Shown: piece by piece, positions 35,219 to 48,621 of the stretch
How positions within the stretch are numbered: the stretch's first letter is position 1
How the letters are laid out: each line of letters begins with the position of its first letter
DNA from: Physcomitrium patens
Lineage: Eukaryota; Streptophyta; Bryopsida; Funariales; Funariaceae
Assembly: GCF_000002425.4 (NCBI RefSeq)
Contig: NC_037260.1
Span: forward strand, 9,184,400 to 9,248,399
Length of the DNA stretch: 64,000 nucleotides
Direction: 5' to 3'
Made by a program: the position numbers and the translations under genes
Notes under the pieces: model-generated
Seen by the model: the letters and a program-made list of their open reading frames with translations, nothing else
Databases searched by the model: none
What the model was told of the DNA's origin: nothing

Positions 35219-37382
35219 ATGCCGCAGGTTTTCAAGTCCCGGCCACCTCCGGGAAGCAGCAGAAGTAGGAAACGCAAGTTATTGCAAGGGGAGCCAGCTA
35301 GAAGTGATGCAGAACCGGCGAATTCCACTGCACAGTCGGAGCTATGGGTGGAGAGGCATGCGCCGAAGACGGTAACCGACCTAGTTGTGCATGGCAAGAA
35401 GGTTGGCGATGTCCACAAGTGGTTGAAATCCCGGTTGCACGACCCTGGCTGGCGTGTACCTGGAGGCCAATTGCTACTCCTGACGGGACCGCCAGGAGTT
35501 GGGAAGTCGACTACCATTCGTGTGCTTGGTAAATCATTAGGCCTGGAATTTTTCGAGTGGAAGACGCCTACGCCCACCCAATGGCAGGAACATGTCCACC
35601 ATGGCTTTACAGGACATCGATATACTTCGAAGCTGGATGAGTTTGAGGCATTTGTGGAGAATGCTCGAAAGTTTCCAGTGCTTCCTGTGGAGTCTAATAT
35701 GGACTCGCCGAGGAAGGTGAAGGCGCTGTTAATAGAGGATCTGCCACAGGTCAACGATGCTGCTCAGACGCAGCAGTTGTGCAATCTACTGCTAGCCCTT
35801 GTGCGGTCAGTTTGCTTCATTACTGTGGTTATTATGACTGACGTTGTGGAAGATGGTGGAGGGAGAAATACGAGGTTATGGAAACATCGAGAGGTGCAGC
35901 AGACGTTGGAAGGGGCGGGTGCTACCAAGGTCAGTGTAGCAGCTTACATTCCATTCCAATGTAGTGCTTCCTTTACTATTCTTTGTGGTTGTATGCATCG
36001 CCCTTGTAGTGCTCTGTGGTTTTAGGTGTTGGTTACAAATTTTATTTTGGAGGGTTGGAGTTCTCTTGTTTCTTGCATTGTTGATTGACTGGCAAAACTG
36101 GTCGGTTTTCAGATTGTTTTCAATCCTGTAACAGCAAATTCCATCAAGAGGTTACTCACCAAGATTGCGGCTACTGAAAAGTGCCGTTTATCAGGGGATT
36201 ACATCTCTGCCATTGCTGAGAATTGTGGTGGTGACCTTCGACATGCCATCTCCGCACTCCAATTTCAATGTACAGGGCACTGTTTGAATTCTCGTAATGT
36301 GAAGGACATAGGAGCTTTCGAGTTTGGTAGTGCAAGGAATTCTGTGTTAGAAGATACTGTAGTAAGGGTTGCAGAATTTGAGAGTGGGACAAGTTCATCT
36401 CCCACATATGGCCGCGACAATATATTTTCCCTCTTTCACGCCCTCGGCAAATTTCTCCACAACAAGAGGCACACGGATCAAAGCCTGGAAGCAACACAAG
36501 AATCTTTGTTGGTTTTATGCGAGGATTACAAAAGACATCCTTTGAACATGGAGGTACCGGAGAGGATACTCTCAGAGGCGCAGATTGAGTTTCCTTCTCT
36601 TGTGGCGTTTCTTCATGAGAACGTGCTGGATTTTGTTGATGAAGATGCCATAGATGATGTGGCAGTCATTCTAGCGTATCTCGGCGATGCTGATACTCTA
36701 TTAAGCAGGCACTTCAAAGGCTCCTCCCACTCGCCTTCCTTGAACGATATAACCCCATCGCATGTGGCTTCTTTGGCAGCAGGATCCGTGGCTGCTCGTG
36801 GTGTTTTGTTTGCCAATACTCACCCTGCCCCGCGCAAGTGGCAATCTGTTAGGGCTCCAACTCTATGGCAGGTTGAGCGGCTTTTGTCAGAGAAGAAGGT
36901 ATTTTAGCTTACTGTTGTTTTCTGCATTGTGTCGCTAATTTTTATCACTTCCTGTTCTTTTTGTAAATTGTTTAGGGCTTCAGGTTTATGGTTGGCAGTG
37001 AATCTTGTCTCCCAGTGTTGTTTCTAAGTCACTACCTAACATACTGGTCTAAACTTTTGATGGTGTGATTATCTAGGATCCAAAGTCACGATTGAATGCG
37101 GCTCAAATGACAGGCGGAGCACCGCCGGTCCAACTTTCTTGGCATGAACCATCAGGAAGCGCTCCAGATTTTCTTCCCTCAGAGTCTGAAGACGAACCTA
37201 TGGACGACATTGTACGCTTGACTGCGGATTGTATAGTAGACCTTGACAGCCTTGAAGACTTAGACTTACCTTTTTCCAACACTCAAGCGCAGATGGTCCA
37301 TGTTAATAGAGGACCTGTGGACAGCTTGCCAGAAGAAGAATATATGGAAGATGAGGACGTCATAGAGGACGATGATGATTAG
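35219..37382 (+). CDS. RAD17: Checkpoint clamp loader RAD17
   Basis: RAD17 replaces the large subunit of replication factor C and loads the 9-1-1 clamp at damaged DNA in the nucleus, starting checkpoint signalling. Three exons, all phase 0: 35219-35929, 36113-36898 and 37077-37382, coding for 600 residues, which is the usual plant length. Seen features are a basic N-terminus, LWVERHAPKTVTDLVVHGKKV, the Walker A box GPPGVGKST (residues 90-98), the Walker-B-like LIEDLPQV (171-178), and an RFC-like middle with KRLLTKIAATE, GDYISAIAENCGGDLRHAI and FHALGKFLHNKR. The C-terminus is strongly acidic (EEEYMEDEDVIEDDDD). The usable ATG is at 35219: the in-frame codon just before it is GTG. The gene ends convergently with the TatA gene. 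Confidence 0.95.
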
Positions 37383-38245
37383 AACAATGCTAGGTGAGGA
37401 TTCGCGTTCAGATTGGGGTTTATCCCCTTCTTCAGAGGTTATGAATTAGAAGAGAGGTTATCTTCTAAGAAGCTCTGTTATGTGACATGGTTTTCGGCAA
37501 TTCCATCTGAGCAATCCTTATATCTTCCTTTGGAGCGCTAATAGCATGATTCGATCTTCGATTATGTCTGTTTTATCCACTATACATCCGAAGACTTGTG
37601 GACTTTACACGTATCTTTTAATCCTTCTAGAAAAATGTGCCGCAGCTGCAACAGAGATGAGCTTTTCTGCCAAATGTTCAACAGTGTAATTAGCAAGTCC
37701 TAAACTGCAAACAGCATAGTAAGGGTACAGTATTATTGTTACTACAATCAATGATACTTCAGAAATTTAATTTGGAAGCGGCTTCAATGCGGTTTGCAAC
37801 TAGTTTTGATGCTCAAATCCATGTAACTTGTGGGTTACATTTTTCATAACTTGGTGGCGAAATTGCCTGACATATCCTTCAACTAGTGTAAGTGGCCTTG
37901 AAATATCCTGACATTAAACAAGTGCCTATCGTGATGGAGACCGCGCAAATTCTCAGTTTTCGATGCAGTTCTGATTCATAATGCTCCACAACCATTCTCA
38001 GCTCCTTCTTGTAGTAAAAAATGAATCAACCATCTGAGGGAGCAGCAAAAAGTGTCAAGCTCGTGCCTTCTTATTAATAAAAAGGCAGGATATACATTGA
38101 TGCTCTCTAAGGGAGACATTACCTCCCTCGACTTACAACTGTAACAGACGTGGCGATGCGTTCAGCATTGCATTCGGCGGAACAAGCCCCATAACCCCCA
38201 ATTTCTAGTATGATACATTAGAATTGATTTCAGTGCTCGTTAATA
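37383..38245. other. Tail-to-tail intergenic region (RAD17 / TatA 3' flanks)
   Basis: About 860 bases between two convergent stop codons. It should hold both 3' UTRs. No open frame of note, no repeat and no clear poly-A signal can be singled out from several AATAAA-like words. Confidence 0.55.
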
Positions 38246-39355
38246 TTATGAGGAGCTGTCCTCGGGCTTCGAAGGAGTGACGCTCTCTGTTCTCCGAGGC
38301 TCTTCCAACTTGACATCATTTTCTTGAGCTTCGCCTGAATCTTTTTTCACTTCTGTCTCAAATTCCTTTGCAGCCTGAAATATCGCCACCCCGTAAGAAG
38401 GTAGACGAGTAATACAGAGTCCAAACCTCTAAACTCTCCGTTATACATACACATAGAACGCAGTTTGCAGGTGTAAATCTGATGCCTACCTGCTGGAAGC
38501 TCGTCACAGTCTGGCCCAATTTCTTTCCAATTTGCGGAAGCTGCTTTGGGCCAAATAGAAGAGCAGCCACCCCTGCAATTACAGCAAGCTCAGGCACTCC
38601 AAGGCCAAACAGCCCACGCACAACGAAGGATGGCTGTGTCCGTCTCGTGGCAATTCTGGGTCTAGACTCCACATTTAAAGCGCTCCTTCCTTCACTGAAG
38701 GCAGTACTGGAGCATGACGCATGGACCTCTGCAGAAAAACAAAAACAAAAAAAACAACAACATTTCAAAAACCAGTCACATACATTCAAGGTGTCCCTCT
38801 CGTGCATTCGAGCAGTTCAAGAGGCAGATTTTACTGCGATCCACCTATAATTAGAAGTTTCAGGGTTTAAAATAAACACCTGGAGAACTCTATCTGATCA
38901 AAGATTCTGAGGCTCTTTTCTACAGCATTCCTCCTCTAAAAATTACTCCTATCACAGCTTGTTCAGCTCAAGAGGTCCCTCAACGTCACCTAGATTTGCA
39001 TTGAGCATTCCGTAAGTCGCTAAAAGAAAAGACAATTTTCCCACTCTCGGAAACCACTAGAGGCAAGGAAATCATCAGATCTCCTTCCGAGGAGAAGCAC
39101 AGTCCTTCCAAGTCACCCTTCGTTCCACAATCCAATTGAACTCGTGTTCAAACCTACTCCCCTCATTACAGGAAAAGAATCGACAAACTAAAATTGGACT
39201 CCAGAGCTCAGAACAGAAACAAACAGGTGAGGATGTCCTATACCTGATGCAAAGAAGGCTGAGGGACGCGTTGAGGGCCTCCGGGGAGCCGCAGTGGCGA
39301 CGGTGCTCTGGCTGGGAGCGAGGGCCCCGTAACCCTGACACGCTGCCAACGCCAT
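38246..39355 (-). CDS. TATA: Thylakoid twin-arginine translocase subunit TatA (Tha4)
   Basis: TatA/Tha4 multimerises with TatB (Hcf106) and TatC in the thylakoid membrane to move folded twin-arginine proteins into the lumen. Three exons: 39355-39244, 38728-38490 and 38374-38246, coding for 159 residues, all phases consistent. Residues 1 to about 75 are rich in Ala, Ser, Arg and Thr with few acids: a chloroplast transit peptide. Then come FGLGVPELAVIAGVAALLFG, with the functional Glu84 at the start of the membrane span, the FGPKQLP hinge (96-102), and an amphipathic helix GKKLGQTVTSFQQAAKEFE. The tail is acidic and ends EDSSS. Glu in the span and the short acidic tail fit TatA/Tha4 better than Hcf106. 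The ATG at 39355 is chosen; the upstream in-frame codon at 39391 is GTG. The 5' flank lies immediately beyond, in GC-rich sequence to about 39.7 kb. Confidence 0.92.
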
Positions 39356-39699
39356 CGCTCTCAGTCTAAAACAAACCCTCGACCAGGTCACGAAACCGCG
39401 CGCGACAAGAGCTTCGCAAACAGAAATCGGTGACTAAAGCAGAACTGGAGCTACGCGATTCGAATTGTGTGAGATCCAGCTCCGACACAACGGCCACGAC
39501 GACGGGGAGAGTGTGGATCAGTTCGTGCTTTCCGGATAAGATAAGCCGCGCTTTTCATCCTCTTCCATCTGACTGCTGATTGATGAATATGTGGATGAAC
39601 CAGTGGATGAGGAGAATCATTCATCCACCTGTGACCCGGTCAGTCGGTGGCTGTGGCCTTCTGCCACCCTCCTGCTGTTCAATGGGTTGCTTGAGTTTT

Positions 39700-41460
39700 T
39701 TTAAACTAGTGAATCGGTTGACGAATTTTATTGAAAATTACCAATGAAGTTTAGAAAACATTTAAAAAATTATTTCTAAATTAAAATATTAAAAATTTTA
39801 AAATATAATTTATGTTGCTATTTGTTCATTACATGATGTGACATTTAAAAAGTGAATTTTTCTCAAATGATATCTATAGTATAAGAAAACTTGGGTACAA
39901 CACAAAAAGACAAAGAAGTCTTCTAATTAGTCATGAAAAAGGGAACAAGGAAACCAAAGAAACCAAGGAACATGGGAACAAGGGAGCATGAATGAACAAG
40001 GAAATGGATGGATGTGCCAGAGATTGTAGTGTTCAACATCACAAAATTTTGCTAGTATACATATATATATATATATATATACACACACTCTTTCAAAATA
40101 GCATAGTCTATGAGTTGATTGTAATTGCACTTTCCTCACTACAAGCTTTATGAAGCATTGTAGGTTTTGAATAAGATTTTGTATTTGCATTTATGCAACA
40201 AATTTGCACATGGAAGTTGGGGCAACATTAATTTGTTGAGAAGTTTTAAAAAAAAACAAAAAAACAAAAAAAACAAAAAACAAAAAACAACAACAACAAC
40301 ACATATTTCATGATGAAAATTCATTATAGTTATAATTTTTGACATAACCACAAATGAATCTTAACTTTTTCTATACATAAATAGAAAAAATGAGAATATG
40401 AAACAAGATATTTACAATACATGGACAATTGAATGGATATGATGCACCTATTAATATTATGAAAAAATGCCTTTTTCTGAAAATTAAGTATCTGTTAAAA
40501 TCTGTTAAAAATATGTATACTGTCATCTTTTAACAATTTGTGATACAAACTTGTGTTTACAAGGTAATAGGTATAAAGCAATTCTCAGAGTTTATGTTTG
40601 TACAATATTTTTGTGATGTTCTTTTTTTTTTTTTTTTTTTTTTTTAAAGTATGTTCCAAAATTATGTGTTCTATTTTAACTTTTAACAACAAGAATACAA
40701 GTTTTTAAATTACATAATTTACTTAACCAATATATAATGCATTCTCTTCTTGACAACCTCTATGAATTAGATTCAATTTATTATACCATAAAATTGTATC
40801 CTTAGATATATTTGTTGTGAATTTAATGTAATTTACATGTAGATAAGCAAGATGTGCATTTAAAGTGAAAATTCAAAGCTCATGTTTTAAGGTCATGTAC
40901 ACAGCTTAAACTTTATATGTGTGCTTATATTTGAACTCGAAATCAATTCTACATAAATTTGTTTTGAAATAATGTACAAACTTCTTTACAATCAATTACA
41001 AAATACTGAAAAAATTCCTATCCATACATGTTTGGTTAATAGTACTTATTCATGCAATACATTCTGTTGTGTGACACAATTGTCAAATTAGAAGTAGATG
41101 TGCAAGTACAAAAATTCATAGTTTTGACACAATATTTAAAATCAAAAGTACCATAGTGCATACAAATTACCACTAGAGATGAAACTATTATACAAATATA
41201 CGAACATACATACATAAATACATGCACATAAATAATTATATTATTATTGTATTGATATGTTAAATAGAAAATAAAAAGTATATATATAAATATATATACA
41301 TATAATACATTAAATTACAATTGTATATAATTTATACACATACATACATACATACATACATAAGTGTAGCAAAAAATAAACTGATTATTATTATTGCTAT
41401 TGATGGTGAAATGTTTTGAGAGCATGAATACCACATAAAAGACAAAACAATTGTAAAGAA
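39700..41460. other. AT-rich spacer with microsatellites, no gene
   Basis: Low-complexity AT-rich DNA. It holds an (AT)10 run at 40061-40080, an (AAAAAC)/(AAC)n-type run at about 40247-40300, a T24 run at 40622-40645, and a (CATA)n run near 41338-41362. No transposon protein or gene is readable. Confidence 0.6.
40622..40645. repeat. T24 homopolymer
   Basis: A run of 24 T residues in AT-rich non-coding DNA; on the minus strand it is a poly-A tract. Confidence 0.85.
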
Positions 41461-43417
41461 AATGGTAGATTGACGCAACAGGAGGTGGGCATTGTGTACC
41501 TGAAAGCAGCGCACATGCAGAAGAATCTTTGGACGCTAAGATTCGTTTCGCCTGATGCACCGAATTTCAAAGGGGACACGTCCAAGATCCGCCGTGATTT
41601 TCATGTGGTTTTCACTGTGAAACGGCCAGTTGAGCTGTATAACCGTCAGGAGCAGACCCCTCAGTCCCTTGCTGATCTGGCGCATGCCACGTAGGAAAAT
41701 TGCTTATGTGGAACCAGGCTCGCGCCATTCTGGCCCCTCCCTATCTCCTCCAGTCCACCCCGTAGCCTCCTCCACGGCCGCCGCTGCTTCTCCTTCATTC
41801 CCATTTTGCTCATGCCACAGAAGCCTCCCATTTCTTCTGGTTTTTGTTACCATTGTCGCCGTAAGAATTGCCGTAGACAGAGGCAAATCCTTGATTAGGC
41901 CTTGAACCATAGAGAATTGCAGATTGTATACCGGCAGACATTGTGCAGATCTCAATTGAAGAAGAATTCACGATGTCGTGGGGTTTCACTCTTTAACCTC
42001 TTTTTGAGGAGGAGTGGTTCTGAGAGCGATGGCTGCATTGAACATCAATCGGCGCTCTTTCTGAGCGCATTTCATATTTTTCGGAACCTAGTTCTCGTGA
42101 GATATGGAGTAGGGCTGCAGGCATTTTTTAGCCACACCTGTTTCGCAAGGGGAGTTGGTATGTTGTTGCAGTTCAGAAATAGGCCCACTCTTTCGCGAGA
42201 GTAAGGCTGAACACAACTGTGCTAGTGATTAATTACTCGTATGACATACAGCTGTAGGAACATGGTGTTGAGAGACGACAGACCTGTGCAAGGACTTTAG
42301 GAACAAGGGAGTGGCACATTGAGCGTCGTGACGTCGTGAATGAGGTCATGCGAGTTGTGTGATGTGACAGAGTGGTCATGATCTTATGAAATACAATTCC
42401 AATGAAGTTAAGTTTGTGTTAAAGTTATCAAATGAAGCTGAGCTGTAGATGTTATTCGTAGACTTGCTCCTCAACTAGCTTGCAAGGAACCTCACGTTCT
42501 TACGATTGTTAAAAAAATATGATATCAAGGATCTCCAACATCGAAGTGATTGTTTCAATTTCGACCAGTATCAGAGCATACTTGATAATCTTCTCCAAGT
42601 CGGAAAAAAAGACGGATCAAAGATGTAGCATGTTTAAGTTTGGGCATTTGGAGTCGGAATCTGGTAAGCTGATCTTAACTGTTATTTCACATTCAAGTGT
42701 CTCGGGTTGTTTCTTAGTGGTTACAAAATGATTACATTCGTTAAATAGAAAGAGAGCTGCAAAATCTTACACCCTTATCGTATGAAACGAATTGGACGTG
42801 AAGGTTGTTTAATGCTTCCAGTCTATCAGTGAAGTAAAATCATAAGAAGGGTAACGTTGAGCAACAATTGGCAATGATTATTTAGGTTCATAAAACTCCA
42901 TCTCTCATTTTTCTCCATGTGTCATAACTATAATTACAGGGGGAGAAGAGTCCATAAGCTCAAGCCCTCAGCAAAACCAAACTAAGATTGAGGCTTCTAA
43001 CACTCAACATTGACACAGACTTGTGCTTTACCTGCCGTGACTACATTGAGTTCTCTCCAATAAGCGCTAACCACATACATCTTCATGTGTCCTTGTGGTA
43101 GACAATCATTCCAGCTCACTACGAAATCCAGCACTTTGAAATAACAATTCTGGTGTACCCTGGCAGATTCATGGCTGAAAAGGAAGTGCGAGAAGTCCAG
43201 TCTCTGAATTTATATTTGCACATTGCTGTTGTCAAGGAAAGAAATGGAAAGCTTAAGGATTGTGGACAGTCTCCAACCACAAGAAAGTAGAAGCATGTGA
43301 CCAGACTGTCGTTGAATCCAGTAGAACCTTCACCACTGACACATAGATCTGCAATTTGTTGCATGACGTCTTCGGGATCTAAATTCAAATTTTCCGTCTA
43401 CGATTTCTTCCGAAGTG
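41461..43417. other. Intergenic region upstream of the coiled-coil gene
   Basis: Mixed composition. A 75-codon plus-strand frame at 41470-41694 (with RRDFHVVFTVKRPVELYN) and a Pro/Ser/Ala-rich frame at 41630-41905 overlap, but neither is recognised. The region from about 41.7 to 43.4 kb may include the promoter and 5' leader of the next gene, because the first candidate coding exon starts at 43418. Confidence 0.45.
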
Positions 43418-46400
43418 ATGCTTGAAGCCTCAGAAATTGTGAAGATCGATAATTCCGCTCCAAAGCAGTGGCCACCACGCTGGGATGTAACCATGACTGA
43501 AACCAACACCGTCGAAGTGTCTGCTGCTGCAAAACCTAACTCCTTGATTCAACTGCCGAAGAAAGACTCGATTACACAGCTTGCAGATACAAAAACTTCA
43601 CCTTCGCATGCTCAGACAGCTGGAATGGAAGTGAGCAGGCTCCCATGCGCGGAGGGGGCTCACAACCCTAAACCAGGTATGAAATATCAAAGACTTTCGT
43701 ACTGCTGAACATAGTGTTGACGAGTGTCTGAGGGCGTGATTCGCAATCATAGATTGCAAATCAGAGTTATAAATTGTGGAGTAGATGCAGATGTCCTGTC
43801 GAGAAGCTGTGATGCACTTGCATTGACAAGGACAGCACTTCAGAGAGCTGTTAACGATGATTGCTAACCGATTGCAATATCCAACGCTGTGGTATTGAGC
43901 AAAATTTTATCAAGTATACTGAGAAAGAAGCCATCGGAGCTATCCAATTTACAGCCTTAGTTTGCAATAGTGTTCGCAATAAACCTTATTCACTAGTAGC
44001 TCTAAAGTTCGCACAATGTTCGGAGAATTGAAGGTTAGGACGTACTATTCAGGTGACGTCACGATATATCGCCCAACTCCAAGACGCGGAGATACATCGC
44101 ACCTGAGAGAAGCAGCAGGACTTTCAGAAATTCGTCCCGGCATTCCAGGCAGCGCTGCTTTGAAAGCTTTGACATCGAGTGTGGTCAAAGTAAGAACCTC
44201 AGACGAAAACTGCACTCCTTCAGGGAATTCAAATTTTAATAACCATCAGATCGACTCAAGAGATTTGGTTAGGGGTGTTCTGAGGAGCTCATCGGATGTT
44301 TCAATCGATACAGTGGAAAACAACATGGCGAATACTACCAAGACAGATATTGATCAAGCAGAAGAACTAATTGGAAGGATCCCGAACCATAATGACAATG
44401 TCAGGCCTTGGCAACGCAGCTCAAACGGGGAGGGCTATAGTGAAAAAAGCTCAAGGTCGGAGGTTAGGAGATTTGGCTACCATGAACGGGGAATTTCAGC
44501 ACAAGGCCTAGGCGTGCTTGAATGGAAAGGGGGGTTTTTGAATGGGAATAAGGGGTTAGATGAGTCACTTGAGAGATTGGATGCGTCTGGAAGTAACAGA
44601 TCACGGAAGAGGATAGACAATCAGCCAGCATCGGCGCCGGTACGAAGCGCATCTGCAAAGGTGGTGAATAGCACGCCTCCTGCATCGCTGGGAATGCAGC
44701 AAGGAGCGAAGGAGAATTGTGAGCCTTTCCGACTGCAGATGCAGCCGGTGAGAGAGAAAGCGGATAGCACAAGAATGAGAGTTTTGGAAGAGGAAAACAT
44801 TGAGCATAGTCTGCAACAGCGACTAGAGAACGAAATAGATGTGGATGGAGACGACATCTGGCTCAATAAGAGAAAAGTTTGTGTTAAGGGCGATGAACAA
44901 GAGAAATCACATAACGGCCACACATTCGATGGATTGTCGTCTCCTTTTCATGCATATGAGCATGAAAGCTTTATTGAGCGAACTTCGCTAGAGTCTCTTA
45001 ATAGAACCATGACCAGACTCATGAATGGAGACTCACCACCTCAAGAGACCGGTACGAGCCATACTTGGTCAAATAGAAAGAAACCAATGTTTACTAGTGC
45101 ATCGAATTCAGACTCTTCGACTTCTCAGTCTTCTCTTCCTCTCTCTCATTACATTCAGAGGCTGAGAGACGCTCGACGCAAGAAATTGACTGAAAGTGGC
45201 AGGAATCTGCACCAATTTGAGGCCGTAGAGCTCAAAGTTGATGGTGCTATAAAGGATGCTGGGTTGTCGTTGAAGGCGGAATGCCGTGATCGGCAAGAAC
45301 CGTGTAAGTCAGCATCATCATCCGGATTATCCTTGGCAATCTTGCCACCCACTAGCTCTACCAACGGTATTCTTAAAGAAAAATATCGTTCGTTGCCACC
45401 CACCCACTTTGGCAACAGGTTGAAGTCACAATTGTACCCTTCCCTTGTCCATTCACAAATGTGGAACAGGATAACACAGTCTGACTCTGGTCCAGCCACT
45501 CCGATTCAGACGAGTCCAGGCAGTCAGCACCTTGCTGCCATTTCAGGCAGCGGCGTCATGATTGAAGCCATCCATCTTCAAGATGGAGAGCAGTTGAATC
45601 AGCAGAGTCTACGTTGTTCACATGATGAGTTGGGCACCGGACCTCTGTGCCGCAACAATTGCGAGGTAACGGACTTCTAAACCCAATTAATTTCACAGTT
45701 TTCTCGAACAACTGTACCGAGATACCTGAAAATTATCTGATGCCATTCCTCAGAACAAATAAATACCCGTTTTGCAGAGTGTACATAACGACGCAAACAA
45801 TGCAAAAATCGCAGACCTGCAAAGGGTGCTTGGGGAGCTGAAAGGGTCTATGGAGAGTGTGAAGATTTGGATTGAGGTCGAGGGCGAAGGATGGCGGAAT
45901 CGGGTAGATCGTTTGGAGAAGGATCTGGAGAAAGTGAAAGAAATAGATCAGACAAAGTCTGCGAATTACAGTGTTAGTAATGAATTCAAAACCAAGCTCA
46001 TAGAGTTCACGTCAGACACTGAAAAGCTCTTGCGGCAAGAGAGAGAGCAGGTATTAATAATGTTGCAATGGAGGTGATTTTTTGGTTCAGAAATGACTGC
46101 AAAATACAGAATCATTGTGTCGCACTATATGGTCACATTAGGATTATGTTCCATGCATTCCGCACCACTAAAATTTATCCCTGTATGATCTTATGCAGGT
46201 GAGCTTAGGAACTGACAACTTAGAAGACCTAAGGCTAGTGGTGGAGAAGCTAAGAAATGACGGAAAAGACATGAAATCGGAGATTGAAGGGCTGAGGAAC
46301 ATAGAAAAGGTCATGAAGGTATCCTAATTTGCATAACCTATTTCAGAGATTGCATTGTGGAAGGAAGCCCACGTTGATCTCATTTAAACCTCACTCCAAA

Positions 46401-48580
46401 GTTTGAAAGTAGTAATTGGATTGAAACGGATAAATGAGGGTTATGTGATTCATAAGCATGGCTGCTTAATTTTTGGTTTTGACAGGTCGAGTTAGGAGAT
46501 CTGCGGACAAGGTTAGGAAAGGTGCAAAATGAGACAGAAAAAATTGAGCGAGATTGGGACGCGAAATTGGAAGAAGGCGCTCGGGAGAGGCTCTTGATCA
46601 TGGAGAAAGTAGAGAACCTGTCACAGCTCTACTTGGGCGGCTTAAAGGAAATTAGACAAGATTTAGACCATGTGAAACTGAGATGCAGCGATCGTTCTGA
46701 GGAGATTGAAAGCCAGTGGAGTGATTTAAAGAGGAAGCAGAAGCTAATTTATGAGGACAGCAACGCCTCCATGCCACGCCAGGTATCAGTTGCAGTATGG
46801 TGGTGATCAAGCTAAAATGGCCAATTGATCCATGATTGCGTCACTGTCGTCTTTTTCACTATGAAACATGATTGTGTTTTAAGTAAACGTGTCTTCCACA
46901 CTCTCACATTGTAGATATCAATATAGCATACACGATACCATTTTCAACTTCGAATTTGTTTATATGCTGACAGGTTCTACTGGATGAGCTAGACCAATTC
47001 CGTTGCGACATCGCTGAATTGGTAGACACCGAACGTGGTCTTCTCAAGGAAACTCTTGAGAAAGAGAGTAGATCGATTTGGTGCAAAGTCATGGATGCTT
47101 ACGCCAACAATAAAAGTGACATGTTGAATATGATGAAACTGGAGATCCAAAAGCAGTTGCATAGTGCCAGGGAAAATGTTCTGCTGATGACAGATGCTCT
47201 TGAGCGCAACTTGAACGAACTGAAATTAAAATTTAGACATGCGCAGGTATGCCTATGATTCACAACGCTAAGTAAAGCAGTTCGTTCTAACCACCGGCTA
47301 AATATATTTCAACAGACTTGGTAGTTTCATTAGATTTCCACACTTAGAACACATCAATCAATGGGCTTAAGGCCGCAAGAGATAATATTGATGACGATGT
47401 GTCGAGTATCCGGCAATTTAGCAGGATGGAGCCGAGGAACTAAAGCAAATCATAATATCCGCTGAAAAGCAGAAGGAGGTAGCTGCGCAAGTAGCGGCAG
47501 ACGCCACCGTCTCGGCAACGAAAGCAAGGGAAATATTAACTGACATGTTGGTATCCACACAAAGTGAAATTACCAATGTACGACATGAGAGCTTGCTGTT
47601 TCAGGTTAGGTTTCTTGAAACCACGCGGCATAAAATTCACTCCCGTTTTTTGGTTGGATATTTTCATACAATGCAATTCCTGTAAGAATGGTAGTTGTTT
47701 TTGTACTAAACTGGTGATTGCTTTGAGTTGAGAACAAACATGGGAACTTGAGACTACCGAAGAATGTAGTGGTCCAGTCCCGCCCTCTAATTGTATGTAC
47801 ACCATGCATGCAGGAAAAATTGGCACTTGAGAAAGACATGGCAATTGCTGTAGCATCCGAAACTCGTATAGCGAGTCAGAAAATGCAGGAGGAGAGATCG
47901 GCTGCCATTGCTACATTTCAAGAAGTGCGAAAACAGGGCCAGGAACTTCAGGATACTTTGGAAAAAGAGAGCCCTAAACTTCTGTCAACCATATTGGAAG
48001 TTCAAAAAGAACGGGACACCGCATTGCAAGCCGCTGCAGATGCCACCACCTCAGCCATGAAGGCAGGGGAAGTACTGGCTGAGGTTCTGGGTTCCTTCAA
48101 CTTGGAGATGGCCAAAGCACGTCACATAAATATGCAGCTACAGGTTCTTGCCAGCACTCTGTTTTCCATTGTCTTCATTGTCCAGCTATTAATTCAAAAT
48201 CTACTATGAAATGGCTCCATAACAAAATGACAATGTTTTCCAGGAGGGATTGGAACATGAGCGTGGGCTTGTCACTCAGCATAGACAAGTTGTGCACAAC
48301 CGTTTCAGTGAAGAACTGGAAGTCGCCTTAGCTACTTATAGACATGCGATGGATTTAGAGGTTGCGAAGTTCAAAGGTTTCCTCCAGGGAGTAGAGAAAG
48401 AGAATCTTCAGCAGGGGACGGGCCTTGCTTTGGTCGATCTAGGAGACTCTGTGTCGAAGGTTAACCTCGAAGGATGCAATGTTCTAACTCTCAGCTAGAG
48501 TTTTTCTTTGAGAAAGCTAGCCTCAGCTATTTGATTACCATCTTATTCCTATGACATGAAGTGGTTGAATAAATCCAGCA

Positions 48581-48621
<41 letters not shown>

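Noticed and set aside
35191..35754. 187-codon minus-strand frame across RAD17
   Set aside because: Antisense to the conserved RAD17 exon 1, whose Walker A motif makes the plus strand the coding one.
40247..40300. Spaced repeats considered as a CRISPR-like array
   Set aside because: It is a simple AAC/AAAAAC microsatellite with no unique spacers; a plant nuclear genome is not expected to have CRISPR arrays.
44464..45499. Minus-strand frames of about 100 codons opposite the coiled-coil gene
   Set aside because: Shadows of the 550-codon plus-strand exon.
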